This document shows positions 11,247 through 20,264 of a DNA stretch of 59,771 nucleotides, one piece after another. The DNA is taken from the NCBI GenBank assembly GCA_021847945.1, contig JAJZNG010000080.1, positions 57,540 through 117,310 on the forward strand, in the 5' to 3' direction. Origin of the DNA: Actinomycetes bacterium. GTDB lineage: Bacteria; Actinomycetota; Acidimicrobiia; Acidimicrobiales; Palsa-688. How positions within the stretch are numbered: position 1 is the stretch's first letter; each line of letters starts with the position of its first letter. Made by a program: the position numbers and the translations under genes. The notes under the pieces are model-generated. The model searched no databases. It was given only the letters and a program-made list of their open reading frames with translations, and had not been told where the DNA came from.

Positions 11247-11274
11247 GCTTGACTTTCCATCAAGCATTTTTTTT
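11247..11274 (+). terminator. Candidate intrinsic terminator oriented on the + strand
   Basis: GCTTGA-ctttcca-TCAAGC stem-loop followed by A and eight T. Confidence 0.5.
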
Positions 11275-11334
11275 ACAAATCATAAAAGCAGGCGACTTTG
11301 CCTAGTAGCTCGCTCCGAAAATGTGGCGTCGTCT

Positions 11335-11362
11335 TGCGCCCCCGGCAGTGCGCCCCCGGCAG
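11335..11362. repeat. Perfect 14-bp tandem duplication spanning the tRNA-Arg 3' end
   Basis: tgcgcccccggcag at 11335-11348 repeated immediately at 11349-11362; the second copy contains the tRNA 3' acceptor strand. Confidence 0.85.
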
Positions 11363-11424
11363 GACTCGAACCTGCGGCCCGCTGCTTAGAAGGCAGCCGC
11401 TCTATCCAGCTGAGCTACAGGGGC
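11352..11424 (-). tRNA. tRNA-Arg (TCT)
   Basis: Reverse complement GCCCCTGTAGCTCAGCTGGATAGAGCGGCTGCCTTCTAAGCAGCGGGCCGCAGGTTCGAGTCCTGCCGGGGGC; anticodon TCT. Confidence 0.92.
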
Positions 11425-11502
11425 GTGGCCCCTAGACGATACAGCAAGCACGCTCCGGGAGACTGAGATAGGAGACACGTTTAACTTTGCGATGATGTAG
11501 CC

Positions 11503-12369
11503 GTGCCCTACAGCGACATAGCGGCGAGCCGAGCACAGACCGACCGAGCTGACGTTCGACCCCCGAAGGTGATGCTTGCTGGCGACTGGCACGGCAACCG
11601 TTCCTGGGCGAAAGTCTCCTGCGAGGCCGCCGCCCAAAGTGGATGCTTCGCCGTGGTTCAACTAGGCGATTTCGGCCTTTGGCCGGGCCGCGAGGACGCC
11701 TGGATCGATCACGTGGACTCCTGTGCCCGCAACGCCGGGTTGGAGGTTGTGTGGATCGACGGAAACCACGAGAATCACGACGCCCTCGACGCTTGGCGAT
11801 CCCATTCCGACGAGCGGGGTATGGTTCGCATGAGAGATCACGTGACCTGGGCTACGAGGGGCTCCCGGTGGGTATGGGAGGGGATCCGCTTCGGTGCTCT
11901 CGGAGGCGCCGTGAGCCTGGACCGGTTCCTGAGACGAGAAGGTAGCTCCTGGTGGCCCCAAGAGTCCATATCCTCCGAAGACCTGGAGCGTCTAGGCAAC
12001 GCCGGCCTGGACGTTCTCGTCACCCACACCCCTCCGACTCCGCGCGAACCTCCCTCTCGGCGCTTCCCGTTCCCCGACGCTGTACTCGCCGATGACCAAC
12101 TGGCCCGGGCCAAAGTCGACGAAGCGATCAGGCGGACCGCTCCCACACTGGTAGCGCACGGCCACCTGCACGTCCGTTATACGTCTTTGAGAGAAGGCTG
12201 GCGCGTAGAGGGCCTCGCTCACGACAAGTCGACGCCAGCCGAATCCCTTGCTGTCCTCGAGCTCAGCCCCGATCTGAGGGTCTCACCCCCTCCGCCGCAG
12301 CCCGGGCCCAGCCTCGGAAGCACCCTCCGAGCCGGCGCCTATCCCAAGGCTCAGGATGTGAAAGAATAG
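11503..12369 (+). CDS. Metallophosphoesterase family protein
   Basis: AGDWHGNRSW, QLGDFGLWPG, IDGNHENHDAL, VAHGHLHVRY: calcineurin-like metal-ligand motifs. Confidence 0.87.
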   Translation: MPYSDIAASRAQTDRADVRPPKVMLAGDWHGNRSWAKVSCEAAAQSGCFAVVQLGDFGLWPGREDAWIDHVDSCARNAGLEVVWIDGNHENHDALDAWRSHSDERGMVRMRDHVTWATRGSRWVWEGIRFGALGGAVSLDRFLRREGSSWWPQESISSEDLERLGNAGLDVLVTHTPPTPREPPSRRFPFPDAVLADDQLARAKVDEAIRRTAPTLVAHGHLHVRYTSLREGWRVEGLAHDKSTPAESLAVLELSPDLRVSPPPPQPGPSLGSTLRAGAYPKAQDVKE

Positions 12370-12378
12370 TTGGTCTTG

Positions 12379-12454
12379 GTGGCCGTAGCTCAGTTGGTTA
12401 GAGCGCCAGGTTGTGGCCCTGGAGGTCGGGGGTTCAAGTCCCCTCGGTCACCCC
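12379..12454 (+). tRNA. tRNA-His (GTG)
   Basis: GTGGCCGTAGCTCAGTTGGTTAGAGCGCCAGGTTGTGGCCCTGGAGGTCGGGGGTTCAAGTCCCCTCGGTCACCC; anticodon GTG. Confidence 0.92.
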
Positions 12455-12472
12455 AATCGCAACGCGTCGCAG

Positions 12473-12544
12473 GCGCCTCTAGCTCAATGGCAGAGCAACG
12501 GACTCTTAATCCGCAGGTTCTGGGTTCGAATCCCAGGGGGCGCA
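12473..12544 (+). tRNA. tRNA-Lys (CTT)
   Basis: GCGCCTCTAGCTCAATGGCAGAGCAACGGACTCTTAATCCGCAGGTTCTGGGTTCGAATCCCAGGGGGCGCA; anticodon CTT. Confidence 0.92.
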
Positions 12545-12548
12545 CAAC

Positions 12549-14132
12549 ATGACAGCTCCGACCGGCTATCTGAGTGAGTCGAGCGTGGATCCACCGGATG
12601 TTCTTTTTACGATCATCACCCACGCCGAGCGGTGGCCTTCTCGGAGTTGTGTGGCTGATCTCGAAAGGGAGTTGTCCTACGGCGACCTAGTCGGCGAAGC
12701 CGGCCGCGTGGCTGGCGGCCTGAGCGATCTGGGAGCCAGCCAGGGCTCCAGGGTCGCCCTGTTCGTGGGGAACTCGGTGGATTTCGTGGTGGCTGCGCTT
12801 GCGTGCATGTGGATCGGCGCTGCTTTCGTTCCTATATCGCTGTCGGATCCTCCGGAGCGGCGATCTTCGATAGTCGCAGATTGCGATCCCGTCGTCGTCG
12901 TTAGAGCCGGTCGGTCCCCTGAGGCAGCCCTCCCGGCTCCGGTCGTCAACCTCGGCGTGCTGGCAACCTGGGCCGGCGAACCGCCTCCGGTTGCCAGCGA
13001 CCCTGGCTTGGTGGCGTACTGCATTTACACCTCTGGGACGACCGGCGCTCCCAAAGGAGTCATGATCTCGAGGTCAGCGTTCTCGACCTCGGTGGCCGCT
13101 ATCGGGACGACCCAGAAAAACGACGAAACCAGCCGAGCGCTGTGCGTGTCCCCGGTGCACTTCGACGGCTCCTTCTCGCTTATCTTCCCCACGTTGTACT
13201 TCGGCGGATACCTCGTCATCCCCGATCGCGAGTCGATCAGCTTCCCTCGCTCCTACTTCAACGCACTTCGCCGTCACGAGATCAACACGGTCAGCTTCTC
13301 ACCGAGTTTCCTGCGACTGTTGATGACCGCCGGAAGCTTGAAATCTTTGGGGGACACAAACGTGGAAGTGCTCGCCTTGGGGGGCGAGGCTCTGTCGAGC
13401 AGCGAAGTTAGGAGCATCTGGGAGGCTAAGCCGTCGATCAGGGTGTTCAATCGCTACGGCCCAACGGAGACGACGATCAGCGTGTCGGACCTGGAGTTGG
13501 CACCGGACATGCTTGCGGACGGTTACGTGCCTATCGGCCCACCGCATCCCGGTAGCAGCTTCCATCTCGTCTCAGGCGACGGCTGCCTAGTCTCCGACGT
13601 CGACGAGCCAGCAGCCCTCTACGTGGGCGGCAGCCAGTTGATGACCGGCTATCTGGGAGCTCCGGAGTTGACGTCGTCAGTGCTGCGCTCCGACGTCGTC
13701 GCCGGCCAGGTGCTCTACAAGACAGGCGACCTGGTCCGCCTCGACCGCCACGGGCGCTACGTGTTCGTCGGCAGAGCGGATAACGTCGTAAAGCACCGGG
13801 GTGTCCGCGTCTCGCTCGTAGAGATCTCCGAACAGCTAAGCAGGATCGAGGGCGTGCTCGCAGCGACCGCCTCGACCTTCGACGACGACGGAAGCCTGGG
13901 CGTTGCAGCATTCATCGTCGCAGAACCCGGCGCATCCCCGTTGCAGATCCGCGACCGTGCAGCGGACCTGCTGCCAGCGGCGATGCTCCCCGACCGCTTG
14001 CTTCTCGTAGAAGAACTCCCACTGACCACCTCTAGCAAAGTCGACGAATCTCGCCTCCTTGCCCATGCCGGCATGTCACCTTGGGCCCAACCCTCGACGG
14101 GGGCGGCCACACCGCCAAGAGCCGACCCGTAA
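12549..14132 (+). CDS. Stand-alone amino-acid adenylation (AMP-binding, NRPS A-domain-like) enzyme
   Basis: YTSGTTGAPKGV (A3), HFDGSFSLIFPTLYFGG (A4 with Asp235-like residue), NRYGPTETT (A5), YKTGDLVRLDRHGRYVFVGRADNVVKHRGVRVSLVEIS (A7-A8), TSSKVDESRL (A10 Lys); no carrier or condensation domain. Confidence 0.88.
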   Translation: MTAPTGYLSESSVDPPDVLFTIITHAERWPSRSCVADLERELSYGDLVGEAGRVAGGLSDLGASQGSRVALFVGNSVDFVVAALACMWIGAAFVPISLSDPPERRSSIVADCDPVVVVRAGRSPEAALPAPVVNLGVLATWAGEPPPVASDPGLVAYCIYTSGTTGAPKGVMISRSAFSTSVAAIGTTQKNDETSRALCVSPVHFDGSFSLIFPTLYFGGYLVIPDRESISFPRSYFNALRRHEINTVSFSPSFLRLLMTAGSLKSLGDTNVEVLALGGEALSSSEVRSIWEAKPSIRVFNRYGPTETTISVSDLELAPDMLADGYVPIGPPHPGSSFHLVSGDGCLVSDVDEPAALYVGGSQLMTGYLGAPELTSSVLRSDVVAGQVLYKTGDLVRLDRHGRYVFVGRADNVVKHRGVRVSLVEISEQLSRIEGVLAATASTFDDDGSLGVAAFIVAEPGASPLQIRDRAADLLPAAMLPDRLLLVEELPLTTSSKVDESRLLAHAGMSPWAQPSTGAATPPRADP

Positions 14133-14153
14133 CCCGGAGAAAAATCGGCTACC

Positions 14154-15152
14154 GTGGCCTCCTCCGGTCCAAATGCCCTTCAGGGCGGTCCGAAGCACGC
14201 CGAATACGCCAGAGTGGACCGTCCCCAAACGAGGAGCGTCGCACCCCCCCGCAAACATCGACGGGCCTTCCAGGTCGCTTTCGTCAACAACATGCCCACA
14301 GCTGCCTTCCGGGCAACGGAGCGACAGTTCCTCGATCTCTTGCAGCACGCTGCGACGGGGCCAATCGAGTTCCACCGTTACCGGCCGGGCTTCGCAGGCC
14401 CAACAGCGCCACCGGACGGCTACCGCCCTGTCGAGCTCCTGTACGAATCGACCCCCGACGCGCTGATAGTGACCGGTGGGGTCCCGCAACGGGGTCGTGT
14501 GACAGACGAACCGGCATGGCCGGAGCTTGCCCGGCTACTTGAGTGGTCAGTGCACCACACGTCGTCCCTGATCGCTTCTTGCCTTGCCGCTCACTGCGCT
14601 CTCGCTGCCTTCGACGGCGTCGAGCGGCGACAGCTCCCGGTTAAAAGAGCTGGGGTGCTCAGGCAGCTGGTACGCTCACGGCACCCCATGGCCGAAGGCC
14701 TACCGGCGACAGTCCGGCTTCCCCAGTCACGATACGGAGACGTCCCTGAAGAGTTCGCCGAAGCCGCCGGCTACCAGGTGCTGCTCGCCTCGAAACGCTC
14801 CGGATGGACCGTGGCCTCCAAGAGGGTCGCCAAGTGCGACGTGGTCCTCATGCAGGGGCACCCAGAGTACGACGGCGCCAGCTTGATCCTCGAGTACCGC
14901 AGGGACCTGCACAGGTGGCTCGAAGGCGACGCTCTTGGGCCTCCGGTGCTACCACCACGTTGCGCCGCGCCCGCCGACATGGCTCGGCTTCACCACTACC
15001 ACACCTCGATGCTGCGAGGGGAGAAGCTCGACGTCCCCGACCTAGACGCAATGGCACGGCGGGCTCCCACACCTTGGATGCAACATTCTCGCCGGATTTA
15101 CTACAACTGGATGCGTTCTGCTGGCCGCAAGGAGGCATTCAACGTTGCATGA
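14154..15152 (+). CDS. Homoserine O-acyltransferase, MetA-like
   Basis: AFVNNMPTAAFRATERQFLDLLQHA; DALIVTGG; IASCLAAHCALAAFDGV; QGHPEYDGASLILEYRRD: MetA-family layout including GHPEYD; divergent sequence. Confidence 0.82.
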   Translation: MASSGPNALQGGPKHAEYARVDRPQTRSVAPPRKHRRAFQVAFVNNMPTAAFRATERQFLDLLQHAATGPIEFHRYRPGFAGPTAPPDGYRPVELLYESTPDALIVTGGVPQRGRVTDEPAWPELARLLEWSVHHTSSLIASCLAAHCALAAFDGVERRQLPVKRAGVLRQLVRSRHPMAEGLPATVRLPQSRYGDVPEEFAEAAGYQVLLASKRSGWTVASKRVAKCDVVLMQGHPEYDGASLILEYRRDLHRWLEGDALGPPVLPPRCAAPADMARLHHYHTSMLRGEKLDVPDLDAMARRAPTPWMQHSRRIYYNWMRSAGRKEAFNVA

Positions 15153-16431
15153 CGAGACGATAGCCATCCACGGTGGCTACAGCGGAGACTCGACGAGGGC
15201 GGTCGCTGTTCCTATCTACCAGACCGTGTCCCATGATTTCGTCGACGCCTCCCACGCCGGTGCGATCTTCGATATCGAGATACCCGGCTTCCACTACAAC
15301 CGGATCAACAACCCCACCAACGACGTACTAGAACGCAGGATGTCTGAGCTCGAGGGCGGAACTGCCGCTCTCAGCGTCGCTTCGGGGATGGCCGCAGTGA
15401 GCTATGCCCTGCTCACCGTAGCCAGGGCAGGATCCAATATCGTGGCAATGCCCCAACTCTACGGCGCCACCTACACGTATCTATCACATGTGCTGCCCAC
15501 CTTTGGAGTTGATACCCGCTTCACCGCTGACGACAGTGCAGCCTCGGTCGCTGGGCTGATCGACGATTACACCTGCGCCGTGTTCTTCGAGACGGTGGGC
15601 AATCCAGCCGGGAACGTTGTCGACATCGAAGCTGTCACCTCGGTCGCTCATGCCCGAGGCGTGCCGGTAATCGTCGACAACACCGTCCCGACGCCTCTCA
15701 TGCTAAAGCCGATACGCTTCGGCGCTGACGTCGTAGTACATTCACTGACCAAGTTCGTCGGTGGACACGGAATCGCCCTGGGAGGAGTGATTGTCGACGC
15801 CGGCAGCTTCGCCTGGGAGCGCAGCCCGCGACGCTTCCCTATGTTCAATGAGCCCGAACCGGCGTTTCATGACGTCGTGTTCGCCCGCGATTTCCCGGGG
15901 CGGGCGTTTGCTGTCAGAGCGCGAAGCGTCACACTTCGCAACACCGGAGCAACACTCTCGCCTACCTCAGCGTTTCACCTCCTTCAAGGACTTGAGACGC
16001 TCGCAGTTCGCCTAGAACGCCACGAGGCGAACGCGCGCCGGGTCGCCGAGTTCCTGTCCGCCGACCGGCGCGTGGCATGGGTTGGATACGCAGGCTTCGC
16101 AGATCACCCCTACTACGAGCTAAACCAGCGATATCTAGCCGGAAGGGTCCCTTCGATCGTCACGTTCGGACCGACCGGAGGATACGAGGCTGCAATTTCG
16201 TTCTTCGACTCGGTGAAACTATTCAAGCGGCTCGTAAACCTGGGAGACGCCAAATCCCTCGTCAGTCACCCAGCGTCGACCACCCACCGCCAGCTGCGAC
16301 CACACGAGCTCGCTGCCGCAGGAATTCTCCCGGAGGCCGTAAGGCTATCGGTAGGCCTTGAGCACATCGACGACCTTCTAGCGGACCTCGACCAGGCCTT
16401 GGAAGTTGCGAGCAGGCCCAACCCGGCCTGA
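15145..16431 (+). CDS. O-acyl-homoserine sulfhydrylase / Cys-Met metabolism PLP enzyme (MetY-like)
   Basis: DETIAIHGGYSGDSTRAVAVPIYQTVSHDF; YNRINNPTNDVLERRMSELEGG; VVHSLTKFVGGHGIALGGVIVD (PLP Lys); SLVSHPASTTHRQL. Confidence 0.92.
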   Translation: MHDETIAIHGGYSGDSTRAVAVPIYQTVSHDFVDASHAGAIFDIEIPGFHYNRINNPTNDVLERRMSELEGGTAALSVASGMAAVSYALLTVARAGSNIVAMPQLYGATYTYLSHVLPTFGVDTRFTADDSAASVAGLIDDYTCAVFFETVGNPAGNVVDIEAVTSVAHARGVPVIVDNTVPTPLMLKPIRFGADVVVHSLTKFVGGHGIALGGVIVDAGSFAWERSPRRFPMFNEPEPAFHDVVFARDFPGRAFAVRARSVTLRNTGATLSPTSAFHLLQGLETLAVRLERHEANARRVAEFLSADRRVAWVGYAGFADHPYYELNQRYLAGRVPSIVTFGPTGGYEAAISFFDSVKLFKRLVNLGDAKSLVSHPASTTHRQLRPHELAAAGILPEAVRLSVGLEHIDDLLADLDQALEVASRPNPA

Positions 16432-16467
16432 GCCAGGCCCGAAACTGTCACAACGCAAGGTTGCGGT

Positions 16468-18279
16468 TCAGTCCAAGATCATCGTTGCGCAGCGCTCGGC
16501 GTCCAGTACCGCCCTCATCCTACTTTGAGGTGACGGAAGATAATGAGTGAAGTAGCGCGTTCCTTCGCTTAGTACTCCAAGGACCCAGAGGTGCTGCTCA
16601 GCGCTACCCCTCTCGTTCAACGGATGGAAGTCGAGGTCGAGGTCTACGCTTCCCACCTGCGTGCTGCCGTAACGCATCTGGCACAACCGTCCACCATCTC
16701 GAAGCCTTTGAAGGAGAGGATCCTGGCTGTAAGCCAGGGAAGGCATATCAAGGTGACCGCGTATGAGCTTTCCGACTTTCACGACGAACGGCTCGTCGAG
16801 ATGTGTCGAAGACATCTCTATTTGCCCACTCACCCGCTCGATCTGTGGGTTCGGTCCGAACGGGACCGAGACAACCCCGGCTTGCATGAGAGCCAGTATC
16901 TGCTGGGAACGCAGGGCCGGCGGACCAGCCTCGATCCTGTTCATCTTCCCTCGGATCGACGACTGGAAATCGGCGTAGGAGTCCGCACGAAGCCCGCCGA
17001 ACTCTATGAGATCTCTCATGTCGTTGCGCAGAATTCGCGTGATCTCTTGAGCGGCCTTGATAGCGCTACCTCCCGGGTCCAGCGCCTCGTCTAGGTCATC
17101 GGAGATCATCCTGGCCACCCAAGCCTCGTAGGCTTTCGAGTCGGGGAAGCTCTTCCCGATACCCGGAAAGAGGTGATCCTCGGGTACGAAACTGCCATGG
17201 ACCCTCTCGAGTGCGTCCACCATCTTCGGGAATGTCCCGCTGTGCCAGGCCACTTCGAACTCTGCCGCCAACGCCTCGCTCGCCCCGTCCCCGGCTAGCC
17301 TCCGAGCATGTTGGCAGTGGAACCGCACCTGCATCTCGGCGAAGATCAGCGGTAAAAGCTCCCCCCTGAAGTCTAGTTTCCTGCGATGCCCGTCGTCCGC
17401 GTAGACGACCCGTGACAGCGTCTCCTCCGTGAATATCACGGGCCTGTAGCTCCCAGTTGGGTCGGTGCCGTGCACGGCCTTAGCCGCATAAGGCGCACCC
17501 GAGCGCGAGTACAGATAGATGACCGGCTCGCGTCCGCTTGGCGTGTAGGTGAGCCTCCCGGGACGGGAAGCGCTTGCGAAGCTGCCGCCCCGCCCCGTCG
17601 TAAGTGCCGCGATGACGTCAAAAGCGACGAGCCCCATACCAGAGACGGCCACGACTTCCCCTGGTCGGACCGTCTCGTCTAGGTACCGGACCGGATAGGG
17701 CCTAAGGTGCCTGGGCTGCGAGTCGCAGTCGCCGGCTTCGACGTTGTCCGTGTGACCTGTTGTGAGCACCACATGGTCCACCACCAGGTGGCGTCCGTCG
17801 CTCAGCACGACTTTCTCCCGGCCGTCGGGAGTTGGTTCGACATCAAGCGCCCGGGTGTCGTGGTGGCGCACCTCTATACCCGTTGGCAGGCAAGATACGA
17901 GGGTCCTGTAGAACCACTGAAGGTATTTACCCATCAGCCTCCTCGGCAGGTAGTCGCTCGGCTCGATAGTCCGCCCCGCAGGTTCGCGCACGCAACGTTC
18001 TCCCACCCAGCGGTAGCCTTCTTGTGTCGCCCACTCGTAGAAGCTCAGCCCATAGAGGACCTTCTCGTCCTCCTCTACGGTATACAGGGACAGCTGGCCA
18101 CACGGGTTGTTCAAGATCAGGTAGTCCGGTTGGTCGATGTCATACACGCCATTTCCGGGTGCTCCAGGTTGTATGACCTCCACCAACAGACTGGGCGAGT
18201 TCTTCTTGGCAGTTGCGACCAGCCGTTCGAGAAACGCCAAGCCCCAGGGGCCCAGACCGATAACAGCCACTCTGCGCAT
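16468..18279 (-). CDS. FAD/NAD(P)-binding protein
   Basis: N-terminal MRRVAVIGLGPWGLAFLERL dinucleotide-binding motif; VVLTTGHTDNVEAGD; VVAVSGMGLVAFDVIAALTTGRGG second nucleotide site. Confidence 0.75.
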   Translation of the reverse strand: MRRVAVIGLGPWGLAFLERLVATAKKNSPSLLVEVIQPGAPGNGVYDIDQPDYLILNNPCGQLSLYTVEEDEKVLYGLSFYEWATQEGYRWVGERCVREPAGRTIEPSDYLPRRLMGKYLQWFYRTLVSCLPTGIEVRHHDTRALDVEPTPDGREKVVLSDGRHLVVDHVVLTTGHTDNVEAGDCDSQPRHLRPYPVRYLDETVRPGEVVAVSGMGLVAFDVIAALTTGRGGSFASASRPGRLTYTPSGREPVIYLYSRSGAPYAAKAVHGTDPTGSYRPVIFTEETLSRVVYADDGHRRKLDFRGELLPLIFAEMQVRFHCQHARRLAGDGASEALAAEFEVAWHSGTFPKMVDALERVHGSFVPEDHLFPGIGKSFPDSKAYEAWVARMISDDLDEALDPGGSAIKAAQEITRILRNDMRDLIEFGGLRADSYADFQSSIRGKMNRIEAGPPALRSQQILALMQAGVVSVPFGPNPQIERVSGQIEMSSTHLDEPFVVKVGKLIRGHLDMPSLAYSQDPLLQRLRDGGRLCQMRYGSTQVGSVDLDLDFHPLNERGSAEQHLWVLGVLSEGTRYFTHYLPSPQSRMRAVLDAERCATMILD

Positions 18280-18417
18280 CGGGACTAGCGCCTCTTACCT
18301 GGTCTGGCACCGGGTCGTGCACTGCAGCCACCGCACAAGTACTTCGCCGTCACGTCTATCGGTATCGGAACGAACCGTACGGCACTGAACCCCGGGCCGG
18401 TTGGAGCGTGATCCAGG

Positions 18418-20079
18418 TCAACCTCTGGTGTCTAACACGAAATCGACGAGGATCCGCTTGACCAGCCGGCGGGTATCGGGTGTGTAGAGCGGATGGTCGT
18501 CGAAGTGGAATCTGTAGCGGCAGTAGAGGCCGCGCCGGCTGAGAGCGACCTCACGGACCCGCCAGTAGAGATTTCCCGTAAACGCGCGCCTATCGGCCTC
18601 GGTGGCTATCCACAGGACCCGAGTTCCTCTCGCCGCGATCTGGCCTGGTACACCCTCCGGCGCCCGCGAAGGCACCAAGTTGGTGGCGGCTTTCCACAAG
18701 ATCTCCGAGGTCCGCTTGTGCGAACGGGCTAGGCGCTTTAACGCAGCGGGCATCGGCCTATAAGCCCTGCGGCGGATGTCGACGGCGGCGCTGGAGCGAA
18801 GCTCAGACGGTTTCGCAACGACAGAACCGTTGATTAGGCAAACCCCTTCTGGCCGCATGGTAAGCCCTGCCTCCGCAGCATGGTAGGCGCCCGAGCAAAG
18901 ACCTACGAAGATCAGACCGCGCCCATCGCGCGTGCCGAGCGCTTCTGCGACATCTTCGAGATCGCTCAGTGCGTCTGGATGTAGCATCTCCCCGCGTCTG
19001 GTTTTACTCCTAGCCGGCGTGTCGCCAACACCACTGTTGTCGACGCGGATCGATCGGAACCCGTGCGATGCGAGGGTCCTTGCGGCCTCAGCCCACAGTC
19101 TGCCGGGACCGAAGTTCTCCAGCGCTCCGGCGCTGAGGAACACAACCGTCGGCTTCGGGAGTGTTGCGAACGTCGGTGAGGTTTCGACGCCGAAAAGCGG
19201 TGTCGGTCCGATGAGCAAGAAGCGTTCCTCTACTGGTCGGCTTGCGACCGTCCCCACCACAGCGGCGCCTTCGGGCCGCGCCTTGACCCCGAAGCGGCGG
19301 GACGGGACCTGCGTGGATATCCACGCAGCGAGCTTCTCCAAGTCACCTCGATGGAGCCGGACCTCGTGGGGGGGTAGCTCCATCAACGTCGATTGACCGT
19401 CCAGCGCTACCACTTCGCATCCTGCAGCCAAGAAGGCCGGTAGCTGCCTTTGCGCGGTCTTCTCTCCACGTTGGGTTGCTATGAGCGTAGGGGTTTTCAC
19501 GGTTTTGCCTTGCACTTCGTGGGGTTCGAGGCGCAGAGACGTGAGCGAGGCGATCGCATCCCCGTCGAGCACATACCCCGGGCCCACGAACTCGCCATCG
19601 GCGGGCTGCTTCACCCCAAAAATGGACGCGACGAAGGCTTGCTGCGCGCGCAGGTAGCGATGACCGTCGAAGACCGGGTCCCACAGAACGACCGCTTGAA
19701 TGCGGGGGTCGCTGCGAGCGGTCTCCCACGCCAAGGTAGCCCCCAAGCGCATCCCCACTAGGATGCAGGGCGCTTCGCTCGTTGCACACGCCAAAGCGAC
19801 AGCCCGGCTGATGCCGGACCTCCACGTGTCGACCTCTTGAGCGCCCGGCGGGAGATCCGCCGAGTTGCCCCTTCCGGGGTAGTCGAAGCGTATAAGGCCG
19901 ATCCCAGCCTCTACGAGAGCCTCAGCGAGTCCCAGAAAGGCCATCCTCGCCTTGGTGGCATCCTCCCCGAGCGCTGGACCACAGGCAACTACCGTCGCTC
20001 GTACCGTCGAGTCGTCGGGTAGATGGGACCATGCTGCCAGCGGACCTTGCCCGCCGATCCAAAAAGGTTCGCTCAGCAA
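18418..20079 (-). CDS. Protein with two tandem alpha/beta-hydrolase-like domains
   Basis: N-half IGLIRFDYPGRGNS and CILVGMRLGATLA; C-half SIRVDNSGVGDTP and GLIFVGLCSGAYHAAEA. Confidence 0.7.
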   Translation of the reverse strand: MLSEPFWIGGQGPLAAWSHLPDDSTVRATVVACGPALGEDATKARMAFLGLAEALVEAGIGLIRFDYPGRGNSADLPPGAQEVDTWRSGISRAVALACATSEAPCILVGMRLGATLAWETARSDPRIQAVVLWDPVFDGHRYLRAQQAFVASIFGVKQPADGEFVGPGYVLDGDAIASLTSLRLEPHEVQGKTVKTPTLIATQRGEKTAQRQLPAFLAAGCEVVALDGQSTLMELPPHEVRLHRGDLEKLAAWISTQVPSRRFGVKARPEGAAVVGTVASRPVEERFLLIGPTPLFGVETSPTFATLPKPTVVFLSAGALENFGPGRLWAEAARTLASHGFRSIRVDNSGVGDTPARSKTRRGEMLHPDALSDLEDVAEALGTRDGRGLIFVGLCSGAYHAAEAGLTMRPEGVCLINGSVVAKPSELRSSAAVDIRRRAYRPMPAALKRLARSHKRTSEILWKAATNLVPSRAPEGVPGQIAARGTRVLWIATEADRRAFTGNLYWRVREVALSRRGLYCRYRFHFDDHPLYTPDTRRLVKRILVDFVLDTRG

Positions 20080-20264
20080 GGCGTCACCGTCTGCCGTTCG
20101 TGATTCGCAGCGGAGCGACCAGGCTCAGTTCTGCTTCGATCTGATCGTCGGTAGATATCCGTCGCCCTTCGCCTCGAATGAAAACCCCGATGGTTGAGCC
20201 TTTCTCCCTCTTCGGTCTCGGCTTCGACGTGCCGATACCTTAGCGGTGACCGCGGAGAATACTG

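Noticed and set aside
12370-12623. Small ORFs over tRNA-His/tRNA-Lys (e.g. MVLVAVAQLVRAPGCGPGGRGFKSPRSPQSQ, VRPLGFEPRTCGLRVRCSAIELEAPATRCDWGDRGDLNPRPPGPQ)
   Set aside because: Well-known spurious translations of tRNA genes
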